In this document: positions 51,730 to 59,107 of the stretch, one piece after another
Position numbering within the stretch: position 1 is the first letter of the stretch
Layout: each line of letters begins with the position of its first letter
Assembly: GCA_030824275.1 (NCBI GenBank)
Contig: JAVBXY010000038.1
Span: 124,001-188,000 of the forward strand
DNA length: 64,000 bases
Reading direction: 5' to 3'
Source: Rhodocyclaceae bacterium
GTDB lineage: Bacteria; Pseudomonadota; Gammaproteobacteria; Burkholderiales; Rhodocyclaceae
Notes under the pieces: model-generated
The model's database searches: none
What the model was told of the DNA's origin: nothing
Seen by the model: only the letters and a program-made list of their open reading frames with translations
Position numbers and translations under genes: made by a program

Positions 51730-52496
51730 GCGCACCCATTCTCAAGGCGGAAAAGCTCACCAAGCGCTTCGGTGGCCTCGCCGCCGTCACCGATGTCTCC
51801 GTGGATCTGTACATCGGCCAGGTGCATGCGGTGATCGGCACCAACGGTGCCGGCAAATCCACGCTGACCAATATGCTCTCCGGCGATCTGCCGCCGACTT
51901 CCGGCAGTATCCACTACGACGGTCACGAACTGGCGGGCATGGCCTCGCACAAAATTTCGCGCCTCGGCATTGGCCGCAGCTATCAGAAGACCAACATCTT
52001 TCTGCCCTTCACGGTGTTCGAGAACGTGCGCCTGGCAGCCCAGTCGCGGCATCCGCGCTTCTGGCAGGTGTGGCGCAGTGCCACCGCATTTGCCGACATC
52101 AATGCCTCGGCGGAGCGGGCGATTGTCGCTGCGGGCCTTGCAGCGAAACGCGATACGGTGGCCGCCAACATGTCCCATGGCGAACAACGCCAGTTGGAGA
52201 TCGCCATGTGTCTCGCCACCGACCCGAAAGTGCTGCTGCTCGACGAGCCGCTGGCCGGCATGGGCCCGGCGGAGTCCGAGCGCATCGTCGAACTGATCGG
52301 GCAATTGAAGGATGGGCACGCCATCATGCTGATCGAACACGATATGGACGCCGTTTTCGCCGTCGCCGACCGGCTGACGGTGATGGTCAACGGTGCCGTG
52401 CTGGAAACCGGCACGCCGGAAGAGGTCCGTGCCAGTCCGATGGTGCAACAGGCCTATCTGGGCGACAGCTTCGCGACGGGAGACCTTCATGTCTGA
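51726..52496 (+). CDS. LivG-type ABC importer ATPase
   Basis: 256 residues. Walker A GTNGAGKST (about residues 38-46), signature MSHGEQRQLEIAM (a LSGGQ variant usual in LivG), Walker B VLLLDEPLAGMGPAE and a switch His in LIEHDMDAVF. The start overlaps livM-like by 4 bp and the end overlaps the second ATPase by 8 bp. Confidence 0.92.
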   Translation: MSAPILKAEKLTKRFGGLAAVTDVSVDLYIGQVHAVIGTNGAGKSTLTNMLSGDLPPTSGSIHYDGHELAGMASHKISRLGIGRSYQKTNIFLPFTVFENVRLAAQSRHPRFWQVWRSATAFADINASAERAIVAAGLAAKRDTVAANMSHGEQRQLEIAMCLATDPKVLLLDEPLAGMGPAESERIVELIGQLKDGHAIMLIEHDMDAVFAVADRLTVMVNGAVLETGTPEEVRASPMVQQAYLGDSFATGDLHV

Positions 52497-53208
52497 TGTG
52501 ACCAAGACTCCCTTGCTCGAAGCCAAGGGACTCCACACCTACTACGGCGCCAGTCATATCCTGCACGGCGTCGACTTTAAAGTCGGCGCTGGCGAGACGG
52601 TGGCATTGATGGGCCGCAACGGCATGGGCAAGAGCACGCTGATCCGCAGCATGCTCGGCCTCGTCCCGCCCCGTGAGGGTAGCGTCTTCGTGCGCGGCCA
52701 GAACGTTACGCGGTCACCGACACACAAGATCACGCGCTCTGGCATTGCCTATGTGCCGGAAGGGCGGGGCATTTTCCCCAATCTGTCGGTCAAGGAAAAC
52801 CTGTTGATGGCGGCTCGCGCCGGCACTGGCGGCAAGCGCGAATGGACGTATGAACGGGTGCTGGAAACCTTCCCGCGCCTGTCCGAGCGGCTGAGCAATG
52901 GCGGCGCCCAGCTTTCCGGCGGCGAGCAGCAGATGCTGACCATCGGTCGCGCCCTGATGACCAACCCGGACCTGCTGATTCTCGACGAGGCCACCGAAGG
53001 CCTGGCACCGCTGATCGCCCGCGAGATATGGAACATCATCCGCACCATCCGCGCCTCGGGCATCGCCACGGTGATCGTGGACAAGAACTACGGTGCCTTG
53101 CTGACGCTGGTGAATCGCTGCGCCGTGATGGTCAAGGGGCAACTGGTGTTCGACGATCTGGCGGAAAAGATGAACGACGAGATCGTGCAGAAGTATCTGG
53201 GCGTCTGA
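52489..53208 (+). CDS. LivF-type ABC importer ATPase
   Basis: 239 residues from ATG 52489 (MSDVTKTPLLEAKGLHTYYG). Walker A GRNGMGKST, signature LSGGEQQML and Walker B LLILDEATEGLAPL are present. The D-loop and switch region read TVIVDKNYGALL, with Asp-Lys in place of the usual Glu-Gln. A copy of the dispersed motif sits just before Walker A and encodes KVGAGETV, close to the typical LivF sequence there. Confidence 0.92.
   Translation: MSDVTKTPLLEAKGLHTYYGASHILHGVDFKVGAGETVALMGRNGMGKSTLIRSMLGLVPPREGSVFVRGQNVTRSPTHKITRSGIAYVPEGRGIFPNLSVKENLLMAARAGTGGKREWTYERVLETFPRLSERLSNGGAQLSGGEQQMLTIGRALMTNPDLLILDEATEGLAPLIAREIWNIIRTIRASGIATVIVDKNYGALLTLVNRCAVMVKGQLVFDDLAEKMNDEIVQKYLGV
52579..52601 (-). repeat. 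Dispersed 24-bp motif, copy 11
   Basis: Minus-strand copy with AAAGTCGGCGCTGG and CGAGACGGT. It encodes KVGAGETV before the Walker A of the LivF-type ATPase, where similar residues are conserved in the family, so protein constraint could explain part of this match. Confidence 0.6.
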
Positions 53209-53209
53209 T

Positions 53210-53989
53210 TTGCAACCGGAAACCCGTTTCATCCGTGCCGGCGGGCACGAACTGGAGTGCGTCTTCTACCCCGGTCACCAGACCGGGCGCCCGCCGCTGG
53301 TCTTTCTGCATGAAGGCCTGGGTTCCGTCGCCATGTGGCGCGACTTTCCAGCCCGGGCAGCGCACCTTACGGGCTGTCCGACGCTGGTGTATTCCCGCTA
53401 CGGCTATGGCCAGTCAGACGTGCTGGCCGAAGCGCGCACCACCGACTACATGCACACCGAAGCAAGCGATGCTTTGCCGCAGGTACTGGCGGCCTTCGGC
53501 CTGGAAAAACCGGTCTTGGTCGGGCATTCCGATGGTGGCTCGATCGCGCTGATCCACGCCGGCAGCAGCCTCGAGACGGCAGGACTGGTGGTCATGGCGC
53601 CCCATTGCTTCGTCGAAGATGTCTCGATTTCCAGTATTGCCGCTGCCAAGGTGGCGGCCGAAAACACCGACCTATTGGTGAAACTCGGCAAGTACCATCG
53701 CGACGGTCGGCAGACCTTCTACGGTTGGAACGACATCTGGCTGCATCCGGATTTCCGTGCCTGGAACATCGAGGATGTGCTGCCACATATCGGCTGTCCC
53801 ATCCTGGCGATTCAGGGTGTTGACGACGAATACGGCACCATGGCCCAGATCGATGCGATTGCGTGCGGTGCGGTCAACGCGAAAGAAGTCGAACTGCTCA
53901 AGCTTGCCGACTGTCGCCATTCGCCGCACAAGGATCAGCCGGATGCCGTGCTCGCCGCGCTGCTGAACTTCATCGACGCCCTCGTCTGA
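53210..53989 (+). CDS. Alpha/beta hydrolase of the aromatic cluster
   Basis: 259 residues starting at TTG 53210, one base after the ATPase stop. The nucleophile elbow GHSDGGS lies near residues 103-109, the acid in IQGVDDEYG and the His in LADCRHSPHKDQP, a complete triad. Cap residues and substrate are not diagnostic. Being last in the importer operon it may hydrolyse an imported ester, a lactone or a CoA thioester such as the one released by the hydroxylase module; this is inference. Confidence 0.8.
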   Translation: MQPETRFIRAGGHELECVFYPGHQTGRPPLVFLHEGLGSVAMWRDFPARAAHLTGCPTLVYSRYGYGQSDVLAEARTTDYMHTEASDALPQVLAAFGLEKPVLVGHSDGGSIALIHAGSSLETAGLVVMAPHCFVEDVSISSIAAAKVAAENTDLLVKLGKYHRDGRQTFYGWNDIWLHPDFRAWNIEDVLPHIGCPILAIQGVDDEYGTMAQIDAIACGAVNAKEVELLKLADCRHSPHKDQPDAVLAALLNFIDALV

Positions 53990-54002
53990 CTATACTGGCG
54001 GC

Positions 54003-54551
54003 ATGGTCCGCTACGTTGTTCCCATTCTGCTGTCCCTGCTTCTCGCTGCCTGCGCTGCGCCGCCGACGCGGGAAGAGACGGCTTGCATGGCGCGCATGCA
54101 GGCCCACGTGAGCAGCCTGATGCCGGCCTTTCAGGCGCTCGACTACCGTTTCGACGTGAATCTTTCCCTCGACGAGAATATGTACGATCCCAGGGGCTTC
54201 CGCAGCAGCGGCAATGTGCTGGGCGACGCCACCGCCGGCGGGCGCATACGCCTGCGACCCTCGGCCCTGTGTCGCAACGATGCACTGGCCCGCGCGGTGG
54301 TGGCCCACGAGATGTCACACGTGGCCCTGCGCCATGTCGGTATGCAGGGTTCGGGAGTGGTCTTGAGCTGGGAAGGGCCGCCGCCCGTGGAGATGGAGGC
54401 CGACCGGCTGGCCTATAAGGTGTTGCAAAAGGCGGGCGGTGATCGGCGAGCGATCATCTATGTCCGTTGCTGGCTCGATGGCTGCGGCGAGACGCCACCG
54501 CCACGGGGCTTGAGCAAACGCGGGCGACAGCCGTCACCCTCGAATCAATAG
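54003..54551 (+). CDS. Lipoprotein with M48-like zinc metalloprotease motif
   Basis: 182 residues. The signal peptide ends in a lipobox LLLAAC with lipidation Cys17. The zinc motif HEMSH is at residues 102-106 and a downstream Glu in VEMEADRLAY (about 132) completes the HExxH...ExxxD pattern of M48-type peptidases. It is much shorter than BepA/LoiP-type proteins and lacks a TPR domain. The C-terminus is rich in Pro/Arg/Gly. Location would be the periplasmic face of a membrane. Substrate unknown. Confidence 0.82.
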   Translation: MVRYVVPILLSLLLAACAAPPTREETACMARMQAHVSSLMPAFQALDYRFDVNLSLDENMYDPRGFRSSGNVLGDATAGGRIRLRPSALCRNDALARAVVAHEMSHVALRHVGMQGSGVVLSWEGPPPVEMEADRLAYKVLQKAGGDRRAIIYVRCWLDGCGETPPPRGLSKRGRQPSPSNQ

Positions 54552-54557
54552 TGGCTG

Positions 54558-55436
54558 TTAGCGGCGGCGGCCGGCTTCGCGGCGGGCCAATCCCAGCTTG
54601 TCCGCACGCTCGATTTTTTCCAGGAAGGCCGGATAGTCCAGCCCGTACTTGGAGCGCAAGTCCTTGGCCAGGGCGTGCAGCCGGCGCCAGTCGGGCTCGA
54701 ACATGGGGTCCCTGAAGGCGAGCAGTACATGGTTGTCGTCTTCCCGCACCGGAAACACAATGACCCGGTCATCGAAAACCTCCATGACCACCCCGATCAG
54801 CCCCGCATAGGACTGCTCGTCGTCCGCCAGATTCACCACCAGCATGCCGCTTCCCGTCAGCTTGGCGTAGGCCTGCTCGAAGAATTCGCGCTTGGCGAGG
54901 CTGGAGGCGAAACCGGTGCTGTCGAAGGCATCCACCAGCAAGACATCGATTCCCTTCTCCGTCTGCGCCAGATACTCCGCACCGTCGGCTTCCAGCGCCG
55001 TGAGCGTGGCGCTGTCCGGCGGCACCAGAAACGCGTCCCGCAATGCGATCACGTCGGGATTGTTTTCCAGCACGGTCATGTGCGTGGCCAGCAGCCGATA
55101 GTGGCAGAACTTGACCAGCGAACCGCCCCCGAGACCGATCAGCAAGAGACGCCGTGGCCTGGGGCGGAACAGCAGGAAGGACATCATCTTTTGCGTGTAG
55201 CGCAAGTCCAGGTCGTTGGGCGCGGCAAGTCGCATGGCACTTTGGATCAGGCGCCCATTGAAATGCAGAAAGCGCCGCTCGCCATCGTCCATAACATAGG
55301 GCCTGGCATAGGTCTCGTCCAGCAACTGCGCACTCAAGGTCTCCGCACAGGCCCAGGGCGGCTCCAACATCAGCACCCGGCCTCCGTGGAAATCAAAGGG
55401 GCTGGGCATTTCATACCAGAGGGATGCGGATGACAT
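54558..55436 (-). CDS. Spermidine-synthase-like methyltransferase-fold protein
   Basis: 292 residues. The SAM-binding type core LLLIGLGGGSLVKFCHYRL (about residues 97-115), then VLENNPDVIALRDAF and VLLVDAFDSTGFASSL, follows the spermidine synthase pattern, but the polyamine-specific acidic residues are not all visible (VDAFDSTG instead of DxxDP). True polyamine synthesis is therefore uncertain. No clear Shine-Dalgarno precedes ATG 55436; instead a run of nine C (G9 on the plus strand) lies 10-18 bases upstream. An internal ATG at 55409 is an alternative start. Confidence 0.75.
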   Translation of the reverse strand: MSSASLWYEMPSPFDFHGGRVLMLEPPWACAETLSAQLLDETYARPYVMDDGERRFLHFNGRLIQSAMRLAAPNDLDLRYTQKMMSFLLFRPRPRRLLLIGLGGGSLVKFCHYRLLATHMTVLENNPDVIALRDAFLVPPDSATLTALEADGAEYLAQTEKGIDVLLVDAFDSTGFASSLAKREFFEQAYAKLTGSGMLVVNLADDEQSYAGLIGVVMEVFDDRVIVFPVREDDNHVLLAFRDPMFEPDWRRLHALAKDLRSKYGLDYPAFLEKIERADKLGLARREAGRRR

Positions 55437-55633
55437 TCGGTCGGAGGGGGGGGGAGGGCGGCGGAAATTACCTGGCAGCGGATTTTAATGTTCATGCGCC
55501 AAAATCGTCTGCTCAGGGAGGAGCGCTAACTTTAGCCTGCGGACTGCTTCCGCGTTTGAGGGCTTCTATCCGTGTTGCTGGATTTGGTGGGTGGCTGCAT
55601 CGACCGGTTGAAACCAAGGGCCAAAGCGGCCAT
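55437..55633. other. Gap with a G9 homopolymer
   Basis: About 200 bp without a recognisable gene. It begins with the G9 tract at 55446-55454 and a GGCGGCGG stretch. I see no promoter or terminator that I can defend in the remainder. Confidence 0.5.
55446..55454 (-). repeat. C9 homopolymer tract before a start codon
   Basis: Nine consecutive C on the minus strand, 10-18 bases before ATG 55436 of the spermidine-synthase-like gene, where a ribosome-binding site would lie. Long poly-C/poly-G runs are mutable by slippage. Confidence 0.8.
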
Positions 55634-56131
55634 CTAGTTAAGACCAATCAAGCGGCTGCTCCCGACCCAAAGCGGAAGTAGGCACTGGCGACAGATTGGA
55701 TGCTGGCTGATCAATGTGCGAGGAGAATGCAATCTGGCGGAGCTATACAAGGGGAGGTCTTCTTCTTCCCTGTGAATACGAAGAGATTCTAGAAGCTTTG
55801 AAAACTCGTCGAGATTGACGCGTGTGTTTCCAATCATGGCATGCGAATAAATTCTAGCCAGGCTTTGGCGTAGCATCGCATGCGATTCCTCATGTCGTTC
55901 TCGCACTTGCTGCGGCTGAAATAGGTCCAGCAACACTTCCTCGGTTGTAAACAATGTCGATAACTTTGTTTGCAACTCTGAAAGCAAGATGCAGTTGATT
56001 GAGCATTCTTCTGCATGCTCCTCGAATTGCCGGCTGAGAATCGAATATTGATGACATATGTCATCGATTTGGCTATCGATGGCGGGAATGCCACAAGGCA
56101 CTGTTGGATAAATTTCTTCGGATGTTTTCAT
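55634..56131 (-). CDS. Degenerate hemerythrin-like protein
   Basis: 165 residues with the helical spacing of bacteriohemerythrin: GIPAIDSQIDDI (usual IDxQH), LSTLFTTEEVLL (usual HFxxEE), RERHEESH and LRIHREEEDLPL. His80, His84, His120, Glu64/65 and Asp125 are in place, but the first His (here Ile22) and the HF His (here Leu60) are missing, so a normal di-iron O2 site is unlikely. The last 30 residues are unrelated to the fold. It lies in a stretch more AT-rich than its surroundings and is preceded, with ATGA overlap, by a 56-residue gene. Confidence 0.6.
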   Translation of the reverse strand: MKTSEEIYPTVPCGIPAIDSQIDDICHQYSILSRQFEEHAEECSINCILLSELQTKLSTLFTTEEVLLDLFQPQQVRERHEESHAMLRQSLARIYSHAMIGNTRVNLDEFSKLLESLRIHREEEDLPLYSSARLHSPRTLISQHPICRQCLLPLWVGSSRLIGLN

Positions 56132-56298
56132 ATCAATGGATACAGATTTTCCGTCAATATGGCCGACCTGCTTATTGTGACCTGTATCGGTTCATCAGGA
56201 AGTCGAACCCTAAGTGATACCGATCGTTTTCCCATAATTCGAACTTCAATTTCTCCATCCAGTTTAGTGTCGGAGGTAAGGGTGCTTAGGCTGTCCAT
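56128..56298 (-). CDS. Small hypothetical protein coupled to the hemerythrin-like gene
   Basis: A 56-residue frame beginning MDSLSTLTSDTKLDGEIEV and ending ILTENLYPLI. AGGAG lies 6 bp before its ATG, and its stop overlaps the next start as ATGA, the arrangement expected of a real coupled gene pair. The middle (EIEVRIMGKRSVSLRVRLPDEPIQVTIS) has the alternating pattern of a small beta protein. No family recognised. It may be a partner or regulator of the following protein. Confidence 0.55.
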   Translation of the reverse strand: MDSLSTLTSDTKLDGEIEVRIMGKRSVSLRVRLPDEPIQVTISRSAILTENLYPLI

Positions 56299-56420
56299 TT
56301 TTATCTCCTGGTATCGGCTGGAGTTTTAGTCCCAGCTTTTGAGTGCTTGCCCTGTCACGTTTCTATTGTGTTGATGGGCTACAGTACATGCACTCAACTT
56401 TTGGATAGGTGATTCAGGAG

Positions 56421-56546
56421 ATGGCTGCTTCGAAGTCCTGGTGCAGTGTTAGCAATCAAAATGCGAACTCAGACTCGCCGGAAACCTTCCCTCCTTATTT
56501 GAGTACTGCGCGAACGGAGCAAATTCAGCCACCTTTCTGGCGATGA
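56421..56546 (+). CDS. Possible 41-residue protein or small RNA region
   Basis: Frame MAASKSWCSVSNQN..., ending in PPFWR, rich in Ser/Pro. AGGAG abuts the ATG directly, which is too close for good initiation, so coding is doubtful. The only support is the terminator 36 bp after the stop. Function unknown. Confidence 0.2.
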   Translation: MAASKSWCSVSNQNANSDSPETFPPYLSTARTEQIQPPFWR

Positions 56547-56581
56547 GTCTTTGGTTGCCAGGACCGCTGTCGGTGTTTAAG

Positions 56582-56618
56582 CAGACGTCGGTGAATGTTC
56601 ACTCCGACGTCTGTTTTT
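56582..56618 (+). terminator. Intrinsic terminator with no annotated upstream gene
   Basis: CAGACGTCGG, 12-nt loop, CCGACGTCTG, then TTTTT. A perfect 10-bp stem with a T tract, active rightwards only; on the minus strand no T run follows. Confidence 0.75.
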
Positions 56619-56723
56619 GCCGAAGACCTGGCCACAGTTTCATAGTAGTTTGCATCTCGAACTGATCCGCTCCACCACGGATCCTTCGCGCACATTCTTC
56701 AGCATCGGGCTTGAGGGGGCGGC

Positions 56724-57638
56724 TTACGCCGCTGATCTGTGGCTGGCGATGAACTTCTCGATGTTTCCGGCCACGAACACGGGAGCCTCAAGCATCGGGT
56801 AGTGTCCGGCCTCTTCGCACACCACGATGGATAAGTTCGGGTAAAGGGGCGCGAAGTTCTTGCGTACCGAATCCTCTTGGTAGAAGGGGATGTCATGTCG
56901 GCCGAGGATGGCCAGGACAGGGATCGGGGTACCGCGCACCTGGGTGGCGAAATCGGTGCCGGTAAACATTTTCAGGTAGCCGTACATCGCTTCCTTGCTG
57001 GCGGCGCGCCTGGCCAGGCCCAGCTTGAAGTTCAGCCAGGCGTCTCCATAGCGCCCGCCGCCCCGCGCAATCAGGGCTTTTTTCGCCGCTTCGTCGTTCT
57101 CGATGACAGACTGCAATGCGCTCATGACCTTGTCGTCGGCCTTGAATCCGGTCGCCGGTACCGGGCAGATCGCCACAACGCTCTTTATCCGCGATGGTGC
57201 GGCGGCAATGAACTTCTGCGCGATCATTCCGGACATGGAGTGACCGACCATGTGAAAGCGCGGGTAGCCGTAGTGGTCCATGAGCCGCAATCCGTCGGCA
57301 ACCGCTTCGTCGGCCGAATAGACGCCACGCTGATTCTTCGACCAGCCGTAGCCGCGCAAGTCGGCAAAAACATATGTGTAGCGCCCGCCATCCAGATAAG
57401 GCCACACGGGCTCCCAGTTGGCGTGGTCGCCCAGCCATTCGTGCATTACCAGCACTGGTTCCGGTCCCGTGCCAATCCGGCGGTGGCCCAGCAGCCCCGC
57501 GTCGCTCGTCTGCGGATCGTCCTGCGCGGCAGAACCACTTGCAGCATAGCCAAGGAAGGGTAAGGCCGCCATTGATGAAAGCAGTTCCCTGCGGCTGAGG
57601 GAGGTCGTTGTGTTCGGGGGGGCAATGTGCGTTTTCAT
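56724..57638 (-). CDS. Tat-exported alpha/beta hydrolase
   Basis: 304 residues. A twin-arginine signal, SLSRRELLSSMAALPFLGYAASGSAA, marks periplasmic export. The catalytic elements are GHSMSG (nucleophile Ser), LGRHD (acid) and EAGHYPMLE (His); the oxyanion region is MHEWLGDHANW. It resembles serine hydrolases/esterases of the fluoroacetate-dehalogenase-like group but no substrate can be named. It diverges from a LysR gene with a palindromic site between, so is probably under its control. Confidence 0.82.
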   Translation of the reverse strand: MKTHIAPPNTTTSLSRRELLSSMAALPFLGYAASGSAAQDDPQTSDAGLLGHRRIGTGPEPVLVMHEWLGDHANWEPVWPYLDGGRYTYVFADLRGYGWSKNQRGVYSADEAVADGLRLMDHYGYPRFHMVGHSMSGMIAQKFIAAAPSRIKSVVAICPVPATGFKADDKVMSALQSVIENDEAAKKALIARGGGRYGDAWLNFKLGLARRAASKEAMYGYLKMFTGTDFATQVRGTPIPVLAILGRHDIPFYQEDSVRKNFAPLYPNLSIVVCEEAGHYPMLEAPVFVAGNIEKFIASHRSAA

Positions 57639-57705
57639 CGTGTCTTCTCCTGTCGGTTTTGGTGGTGCCGACTGTACAAACGCGATATCAATCTGTAAAA
57701 TAGTT

Positions 57706-57722
57706 TGTTTAGAACATAAACA
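57706..57722. promoter_or_regulatory. Candidate LysR operator
   Basis: TGTTTA-N5-TAAACA, a perfect palindrome with T-N11-A spacing inside it, 13 bp before the LysR start and in the shared divergent gap. Confidence 0.55.
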
Positions 57723-57734
57723 TCATTTAAACAG

Positions 57735-58634
57735 ATGGCACACGTTGAAATTTCCCATCTGCATACGTTCGTCACCGTGGCGGATTTGGGTTCGATCACA
57801 CACGCTGCCGGGCGGCTGGCATGTGTGCAGTCCAATATCACCACGCGGGTAAGGCAGCTTGAGGAGCAACTCGGGGAACGTCTGTTCGTGCGCTCGCGCC
57901 GTGGCGTGGCATTGACGGAAGCCGGTACCCGCCTGTATCCGAAGGCGCGTGACATCCTCGATCGGGTGGACGCTTTGCACGTAGCGAAGTCGGAGACTGG
58001 GGTGTCGGGGACCTTCCGTCTTGGCGTGGTGGAAACCGTTGCCTCCCTTGAACTGCCGGGAATCCTGGCGAGCCTGCGCAGCGGGTATCCCGGGCTGCTG
58101 GTCGAAATGGTCACTGGTACGACGCAGGATTTGTTGCGTTCGATCCACGACCTTAAACTCGATGCGGCCATCGTTTCGGGCCCGGTCGGTGATCGCTTGA
58201 TCACCGGACTTTCGGTCAGGACTGACCGGCTTCTCCTGGTGAGTTCAGCGGCGGATGATATGCCCGCCATCCGTCGCAACCGGCCAGCGCCACCACTCTA
58301 CGTGTACAAGGCCGGCTGCGCGTTCCGGGCGGCGCTGGAGGGCTGGCTCAGGTTGCAGAACGCCACGCCGGCTGCCGTCAATGAACTGGGGACGCTCGAC
58401 GGTATTCTGGCGCATGTCGCCGCTGGCAACGGCTGCACGGCCCTTCCGGGCAACATTGTTGCCAGCCACCGGCTACGCAGCGAGCTGCGTACCAGTCCGA
58501 TACCTGGATCGTTCGGCAAGATACAGACGAGCATCGCCTACCTGAAGGACGGTGCTGCCAGCCCAAGACTGAAGGCTTTCAACGAGGTCGCGATGAAGCA
58601 TTTGGGGATTGTCTGCGATCCGGCAGATTGTTGA
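57735..58634 (+). CDS. LysR-family transcriptional regulator (CysB/GltC-like)
   Basis: 299 residues. The winged helix at the N-terminus reads HVEISHLHTFVTVADLGSITHAAGRLACVQSNITTRVRQLEEQLGERLFVRSRRGVALTEAG; the alanine-rich recognition helix has CVQSNITTRVRQLE instead of the usual LSQPAVS. A periplasmic-binding-protein-like effector domain follows (GTFRLGVVETVASLELPGIL). It diverges from the Tat hydrolase and probably regulates it. The ATG lies very close to the palindromic site, consistent with autoregulation. Confidence 0.9.
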   Translation: MAHVEISHLHTFVTVADLGSITHAAGRLACVQSNITTRVRQLEEQLGERLFVRSRRGVALTEAGTRLYPKARDILDRVDALHVAKSETGVSGTFRLGVVETVASLELPGILASLRSGYPGLLVEMVTGTTQDLLRSIHDLKLDAAIVSGPVGDRLITGLSVRTDRLLLVSSAADDMPAIRRNRPAPPLYVYKAGCAFRAALEGWLRLQNATPAAVNELGTLDGILAHVAAGNGCTALPGNIVASHRLRSELRTSPIPGSFGKIQTSIAYLKDGAASPRLKAFNEVAMKHLGIVCDPADC

Positions 58635-58775
58635 CCGTACAGGGCATTCCGGAGTGGCAGCAATGGTCGACTACAAGTCCTTAAAGAAGAACAATCTGAA
58701 CCCATCGTCGCCGCAAGCCGATCCACCACATAGCCGCTGTCGTCATGCGCCACGGCCCTCGCTCCGCTGAGGCCG

Positions 58776-59093
58776 TTACTGCTTTTCCGGTACCCGCAGC
58801 ACCAGTCCGTCCAGTTCTGGTGACAGCATGATCTGGCAGGCGAGGCGGCTGGTTTTCCTGTTCCGTTTCGCTGCTACGCCGTCGAGCATGCCGTCCTCAT
58901 CCTCGGCCATGGGCGGCGGGGTGTGCTGGCTTTCGACGTAGGTGTGACAGGTCGCGCAGGAGCAGAAGCCGCCACAGGCGCCTTCGATGCCGGGAATGTT
59001 GTTGAAGACGGCGACCTGCATGGCATTGACGCCGCTGTCGGCTTCCAGTTCTTTGCGGCTGCCATCCTTGAGGATGAAGGTGATCTTGGGCAT
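58776..59093 (-). CDS. Putidaredoxin-type [2Fe-2S] ferredoxin
   Basis: 105 residues. Cluster ligands Cys40, Cys46, Cys49 and Cys86 in GACGGFCSCATCHTYV and RLACQIML give the C-x5-C-x2-C...C pattern of adrenodoxin/putidaredoxin-class proteins. It lies 14 bp after the glutamine-synthetase-like gene, third in an operon headed by the Rieske oxygenase, so it is likely to be that oxygenase's electron donor. No ferredoxin reductase is encoded nearby. Confidence 0.9.
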   Translation of the reverse strand: MPKITFILKDGSRKELEADSGVNAMQVAVFNNIPGIEGACGGFCSCATCHTYVESQHTPPPMAEDEDGMLDGVAAKRNRKTSRLACQIMLSPELDGLVLRVPEKQ

Positions 59094-59107
59094 GCGTGTT
59101 TTCTCGT

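Larger units (their letters stand above)
56299..56723. other. 425-bp gap with a possible micro-gene and a terminator
   Basis: No recognised family. It contains a 41-codon rightward frame at 56421-56546 and a strong rightward hairpin terminator at 56582-56618. The first 150 bp are AT-rich. The terminator without an annotated upstream gene hints at a small RNA or very short gene between about 56380 and 56618. Confidence 0.4.

Noticed and set aside
56015..56329. 104-codon rightward frame opposite the hemerythrin-like gene
   Set aside because: The leftward 56-residue gene with ribosome site and ATGA coupling explains this region better.
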